Positions 60,162-64,000 of a DNA stretch of 64,000 nucleotides are shown piece after piece. The stretch lies in the NCBI GenBank assembly GCA_050944035.1, contig JBMNQH010000002.1:62001-126000 (forward strand), given 5' to 3'. The number at the start of each line of letters is the position of its first letter. Positions within the stretch are counted from its first letter, which is position 1. The notes under the pieces are model-generated. The model was not told the origin of the DNA. It made no database searches and worked only from the letters and a program-made list of their open reading frames with translations. The position numbers and the translations under genes were made by a program. Source of the stretch: JBMNQH01 sp050944035 (GTDB taxonomy: Bacteria; Bacillota; Clostridia; Oscillospirales; Oscillospiraceae).

Positions 60162-61234
60162 TGTGCGGCCCTCGCTTTCAGAATCTCTATTGTGGCGGCG
60201 ATCAGCGCCTCCATGTCCTCCCGTGTGCCGATTGTGATGCGGACATACTCGTTAACCCGCGGTGCGCTGAAATAGCGGATCAGAATGCGATGCGCACGCA
60301 GTGCCGCCTGATACGCTGCGGCGGACAGTCCCGCTGGCGGCTTGGCAAAGACAAAATTGGTCAGACTCTCTGTCATCACAAAGCCCAGCTTCTTCAGTTC
60401 GCGCGTCGTGTAGGCACGATTGTCCACGATCTTTTTCCGGCAGTCCTCAAAATATGCCGGATCGCGCAGGATGGCTTCCCCCATGGTTATGGCAATGGCA
60501 TCGACGTTGAACGGGTTAAAGCTGAACTTCATGGCGTTCATGTCTCCGATCAGATCTGCATTGCCGACAGCAAAGGCCAACCGACCACCGGCAAGCTGAC
60601 GGGACTTGGAAAAAGTCTGTGTTACCAGCAGGTTGTCATACCGGTCAACCAGCGCAACTGCGCTCTCAGCACCGAAGTCCACATAGGCTTCATCTACCAC
60701 GACAAGACGGTCGGGGTCCTGCTGCAGCAAGACTTCAATCTCGGACAACGGCAAACACAGGCCGGTCGGCGCATTGGGGTTGGCGAGAAAGATCGTACCC
60801 TGTTTTCCTGCATAGTCTGCAACCTGAATCGTAAAATCCTCACGCAGCGGAACAATTTCATAGGGAATGCCGAACATATCGGCAAATACCGGATAAAAGC
60901 TGTAGGTGATATCGGCAAACACTGCACCGTTTGGGCAAAGTCCGTGGAAGCAAAACGCCAGCAGCTCATCGCTGCCGTTTGCCGGAATGACCTGATCGGT
61001 TCCCACACCGCAGGTCTCTGCAAGGGCGGTGACCAGACGGGTACAGGCGGCATCCGGATACAGGCGCAGATCGTCGATCACTGCCTTGGTTAGCGCCTCC
61101 GCGACTTTTGGGCTCGGGGAAAACGGGTTCTCATTGGCATTGAGTTTGATGAATTCCGCCATATTGGCCGGCTGTTCGCCGGGAACATAGGGTTCCAGAC
61201 GGCGCAGCTTTGGGTCAAAAAATCGACTTTTCAT
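60158..61234 (-). CDS. hisC: Histidinol-phosphate aminotransferase
   Basis: A 358-residue fold-type I PLP enzyme. LNANENPFSPSPKVAEAL at the N-terminus, ANGSDELLAFCF, FLANPNAPTGLCLP and VVDEAYVDFG are in order, and the Schiff-base Lys is in TQTFSKSRQLAGGRLAF. Overlaps hisD and hisB by four bases each. Confidence 0.95.
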   Translation of the reverse strand: MKSRFFDPKLRRLEPYVPGEQPANMAEFIKLNANENPFSPSPKVAEALTKAVIDDLRLYPDAACTRLVTALAETCGVGTDQVIPANGSDELLAFCFHGLCPNGAVFADITYSFYPVFADMFGIPYEIVPLREDFTIQVADYAGKQGTIFLANPNAPTGLCLPLSEIEVLLQQDPDRLVVVDEAYVDFGAESAVALVDRYDNLLVTQTFSKSRQLAGGRLAFAVGNADLIGDMNAMKFSFNPFNVDAIAITMGEAILRDPAYFEDCRKKIVDNRAYTTRELKKLGFVMTESLTNFVFAKPPAGLSAAAYQAALRAHRILIRYFSAPRVNEYVRITIGTREDMEALIAATIEILKARAAQ

Positions 61235-62520
61235 AGTTCCGTATCCTCAAATCGGACGGCAATGCTGCGTGCATGGGCTTCCAGTCCCTCCTGCCGCGCC
61301 AGATTCATAATGCCGTCTTTTGCACCTTCCAGCGCATCCTTGGTATAGTAAATAAAGCTGCTGCGTTTAACAAATTCCTCCACCGACAGCGGACTGGAAA
61401 ACTTCGCCGTACCCAGCGTGGGCAGGGTGTGGTTCGGACCGGCCCAGTAGTCGCCCAGTGCTTCCGGCGCGTGTCTGCCAAGGAATATGCTGCCCGCGTT
61501 GCGAACCTTTCCCAGCCAGGCAAATGGGTCCTCTACGCAGAGTTCCAGATGTTCGGGCGCGATTTCATTGGCAATGGCAATGCCCTCGGATAGATCGGCC
61601 GCCACAATGATTTTTCCGTTGTTATCAATCGAAGTGCGGGCAATTTCCGCTCTTGGTAGCAGTGGAATCTGGCGCTCCAGCTCCGCGCTGACAGCCTCGG
61701 CCAACGCCATGCTGTCACAGACCAGCACCGCCGTAGCAAGCCGATCGTGCTCGGCCTGGCTCAGGAGATCCGCCGCCACATGGCGGGGATTGGCGGTTGC
61801 ATCGGCAACCACAAGGATTTCGCTTGGTCCGGCAATCATGTCGATATCCACCAGACCATAGACTTTTTGCTTCGCGGTGGCAACAAAGATGTTGCCGGGA
61901 CCAACGATTTTGTCCACTTTCGGCACGGTCTCCGTGCCATAGGCCATGGCGCCGATTGCCTGTGCGCCGCCCATTTTATAGATATCGGTCACACCCGCAA
62001 CTCTGGCAGCGGTCAAAATGCTGGGAGCAATTTTTCCGTCCTTACCAGGCGGTGTGGCCATAATAATGTGATCTACTCCGGCAAGTTTTGCAGGGATGGC
62101 ATTCATCAGAACACTGGAGGGATAGCTCGCCGTGCCGCCGGGTACATAGAGGCCGGCACACTCCATCGGAATAACACGCTGCCCAAGAACCACACCATTT
62201 TCTCCGGTGATAATAAAATTATTGCGGATCTGCCGACTGTGGAAAGTGCGGATATTGTCCGCAGCCCGCTCCAAATCTGCAATAAAGGACGGATCTGCAG
62301 CGGCATAGGCTTCTGTAAGTTCCGCCTCCGATACCTTGAGTTCGGTCAGCGCCACACCGTCAAATTCTGCGATATAGGACAGAACCGCCTGATCGCCGTG
62401 CAGACGGACATTGTCCAAAATATTCTGCACTGCGGTTTCAATTTCCGGTGTTGCAACCGCACGGCCGCGGTTGAACAGTTCCGCACGGTCGGTGGTTGCG
62501 CAATCCATAATGCGAATCAT
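61231..62520 (-). CDS. hisD: Histidinol dehydrogenase
   Basis: A 429-residue zinc enzyme for the last two oxidations. VPGGTASYPSSVLMNAIPAK, KVDKIVGPGNIFVATAKQ, the catalytic region EIAPEHLELCVEDP (Glu-His pair) and SIFLGRHAPEALGDYWAGPNHTLPT (two stretches) are conserved. Overlaps hisG by four bases. Confidence 0.95.
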   Translation of the reverse strand: MIRIMDCATTDRAELFNRGRAVATPEIETAVQNILDNVRLHGDQAVLSYIAEFDGVALTELKVSEAELTEAYAAADPSFIADLERAADNIRTFHSRQIRNNFIITGENGVVLGQRVIPMECAGLYVPGGTASYPSSVLMNAIPAKLAGVDHIIMATPPGKDGKIAPSILTAARVAGVTDIYKMGGAQAIGAMAYGTETVPKVDKIVGPGNIFVATAKQKVYGLVDIDMIAGPSEILVVADATANPRHVAADLLSQAEHDRLATAVLVCDSMALAEAVSAELERQIPLLPRAEIARTSIDNNGKIIVAADLSEGIAIANEIAPEHLELCVEDPFAWLGKVRNAGSIFLGRHAPEALGDYWAGPNHTLPTLGTAKFSSPLSVEEFVKRSSFIYYTKDALEGAKDGIMNLARQEGLEAHARSIAVRFEDTEL

Positions 62521-63134
62521 TCTCTTGCCTCCAATCCCTGGATGAGTACATCAATGTCATCTTTCTTAAATCGATAGCTGCTTTTGTTGGCAATCAGACG
62601 GGCGCTGAACGGTGCAATGGTCGTACAGACGCTGAGATTGTTTTCCCGCAGCGTGCTGCCGGTTTCCACAATGTCCACAATAACGTCGGACAGACCCAGA
62701 ATTGGCGCAAGTTCGATACTGCCGTTCAGCTTGATGATTTCAATTTCGCGGTTGACTTCCGTGTAATATTTGCGCGCAATATTGGGGTATTTTGTTGCAA
62801 CGCGCAATGGTAATTGCGGATTATCCTCCCAACCGTTCGGCGCGGCAACAGCCATCCGGCATTTTCCGAACTGGAGGTCATAGAGTTCAAACACATCCGG
62901 GTCGGTCTCCATCAAAACATCCTTGCCGACGACACCGATATCGGCGGCACCGTGCTCCACATAAACGGCAACGTCAGACGGTTTGACCAGCATGTAGCGG
63001 ACGCCGTGCTCTGCATCTTCAAATACCAGCTTGCGGCTGCCGTCGTTGATCTCCGGGCAGGCATAGCCGATTTCAGAAAAACACTGGTAAACTTTATCGC
63101 CGAGACGTCCCTTCGGCAGTGCAATACTAATCAT
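62517..63134 (-). CDS. hisG: ATP phosphoribosyltransferase, short catalytic form
   Basis: A 205-residue catalytic subunit lacking the C-terminal regulatory ACT-like domain of long HisG (about 300 residues); it needs HisZ for activity and feedback control. MISIALPKGRLGDKV, DIGVVGKDVLMETDPDVFE, and the PRPP loop IVDIVETGSTLRENNL are present. Overlaps hisZ by four bases and starts at ATG 63134. Confidence 0.95.
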   Translation of the reverse strand: MISIALPKGRLGDKVYQCFSEIGYACPEINDGSRKLVFEDAEHGVRYMLVKPSDVAVYVEHGAADIGVVGKDVLMETDPDVFELYDLQFGKCRMAVAAPNGWEDNPQLPLRVATKYPNIARKYYTEVNREIEIIKLNGSIELAPILGLSDVIVDIVETGSTLRENNLSVCTTIAPFSARLIANKSSYRFKKDDIDVLIQGLEARE

Positions 63135-64000
63135 TCTCCCAATACCTCCACTCCACCGTTGTCGCCAAGCCGCAGCACCTGTCTGGCACGGAAGCCAGTC
63201 GGGGCGGTTTTCTCCGCGCGGACCACCATTCCCATGCTGATGAACGGTCCCACCGCCTGGATCACCGCATCCGGTGTCGCATCGCCATACAGCAGCAATA
63301 CATCTGCATCATACTCCGCATGCTCCAGAAACGCACGCGTCAATTCGCCGAGATAGAGCGCAAAGCCGATGGCACTCTGCGGTTTTGCAAAACGGTGCAT
63401 GAGATTATCATAGCGGCCACCGGACAGCACCGCGCGGGGAATCCGTTCAATAAAGCCCTGGAATACAATGCCGTTGTAATAGTCCATATCGTTTTCCAGA
63501 GAAAAGTCCAGCATCAGGCGCTCATCATAGCCAATTTTTTTCAGGCACTTGCGCAGCATATTGAGTTCCTGCAATACAGCCTGCATCTCTTCCGTCAAAT
63601 CCAGCTCACGCAACTTCTGGATACCGGACTTAAGCGGCTCGGCCATGCCTGCCGTCGCCTCCAGCAGATTGCGCTGCTGTTCCGAAAGATCCATCCGATC
63701 CTCAATGGCACGGAGCAAGTGCAGATTTTTATGAGTCAACGCATTCAGCGCCTCAGCATACGTCTCATCATCGAACCCACATTCGTTAAATACTGCCGAG
63801 ACAAACCCCATATGGCCAATGCTGAGAAGATAGGAATCGTCTATGCATTCCAGTGTTTTGAGCGCCATCAGCACCACTTCCGTCTCCGGATAGTCGCCCT
63901 CTCCGCCGATGCACTCCAACCCCATCTGGCTGATTTCCCGGTACTCGTTGCTTCCTGGAGGCATACGGAATACGTTTTCCACATAGTACAGTTTGCGCGA
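63131..64000 (-). CDS. hisZ: HisZ regulatory subunit, 3' part (cut by window edge)
   Basis: The last 289 or so residues of a histidyl-tRNA-synthetase-like protein that activates short HisG. The open frame continues to the window edge (RKLYYVENVFRMPP), so the start lies outside. The motif 2-type start YYVENVFR and the SGGRYDNLMHRF and AIGFALYLGELTRAF blocks are those of HisZ, but the aminoacylation motif 3 and the anticodon-binding domain of true HisS are lacking, and its place in front of hisG settles the call. Confidence 0.9.
   Translation of the reverse strand, partial: SRKLYYVENVFRMPPGSNEYREISQMGLECIGGEGDYPETEVVLMALKTLECIDDSYLLSIGHMGFVSAVFNECGFDDETYAEALNALTHKNLHLLRAIEDRMDLSEQQRNLLEATAGMAEPLKSGIQKLRELDLTEEMQAVLQELNMLRKCLKKIGYDERLMLDFSLENDMDYYNGIVFQGFIERIPRAVLSGGRYDNLMHRFAKPQSAIGFALYLGELTRAFLEHAEYDADVLLLYGDATPDAVIQAVGPFISMGMVVRAEKTAPTGFRARQVLRLGDNGGVEVLGE

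Noticed and set aside
63131..64000. Histidyl-tRNA synthetase (hisS) instead of hisZ
   Set aside because: Immediate four-base overlap with short hisG, a short C-terminus without anticodon domain and no motif 3 favour HisZ.

Overview
The window looks like chromosome from a low-to-middle GC Gram-positive anaerobe of the class Clostridia, most likely the Oscillospiraceae/Ruminococcaceae side. The clues are strong AGGAGG ribosome sites, sigma-A promoters with extended -10 boxes, tight operons with ATGA overlaps, a long-form hibernation factor, a ClpE-type unfoldase, an energy-coupling factor (ECF) module next to truA, PepV, a NhaC antiporter, a short HisG with HisZ, and a heme pathway that starts from glutamyl-tRNA. 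I saw no rRNA, tRNA, insertion sequence, prophage, CRISPR array or plasmid function. The species call is inference from gene content only.

Layout. 1-2.2 kb (minus): a nitrate/taurine-like ABC importer (permease cut by the window edge, lipoprotein binding protein) behind a YjdF-like membrane protein. 2.3-7.6 kb: malQ, pepV, a DUF3842 protein, argF and a ferritin-like small protein. 7.6-13 kb (plus): a remnant of an asparagine synthetase start, a TehA-family channel, a two-gene ABC exporter, a NhaC antiporter with an attenuator-like leader, and an acetyltransferase. 13-16.2 kb (minus): guaB and a purine permease. 16.4-20.2 kb (plus): a two-component system and an uncharacterised NYN-domain protein, followed by a C-rich intergenic segment. 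20.4-26.9 kb (minus): hemA-hemC-cobA/hemD-hemB-hemL-sirC, a complete route from glutamyl-tRNA to precorrin-2/sirohydrochlorin. 27-35 kb (minus): a small Cro-type regulator, clpE, cvpA, truA, ecfT, ecfA2, ecfA1 and an rRNA methyltransferase. 35.2-39.8 kb (minus): an oddly ordered binding lipoprotein, mnmA, mnmG and an acetyltransferase.

40-53.5 kb (plus): a membrane-anchored leucine-rich-repeat protein, thpR, hpf, recJ, relA/spoT, a lipoprotein, a phospholipid cassette (PAP2, flippase-like protein, pssA, psd), dtd and a metallo-beta-lactamase-fold hydrolase. 53.6-55.4 kb: an iron-sulfur reductase-like protein divergent from a small alpha/beta-barrel protein, with a long palindrome between them, then a thioesterase. 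55.4-64 kb (minus): an M16 peptidase downstream of the histidine operon hisZ-G-D-C-B-H-A-F-IE, with hisZ cut by the window edge.

Most of the window is core metabolism and housekeeping. The points most worth a second look are the apparently circularly permuted binding protein (35.2-36.0 kb), the C-rich/anti-Shine-Dalgarno segment with tandem mini-ORFs after the NYN gene (20.18-20.37 kb), the leader of the NhaC gene, the decayed asnB start behind an intact terminator (7.7-7.9 kb), and the 206-base overlap between the YjdF-like gene and the binding protein gene (1.1-1.3 kb).
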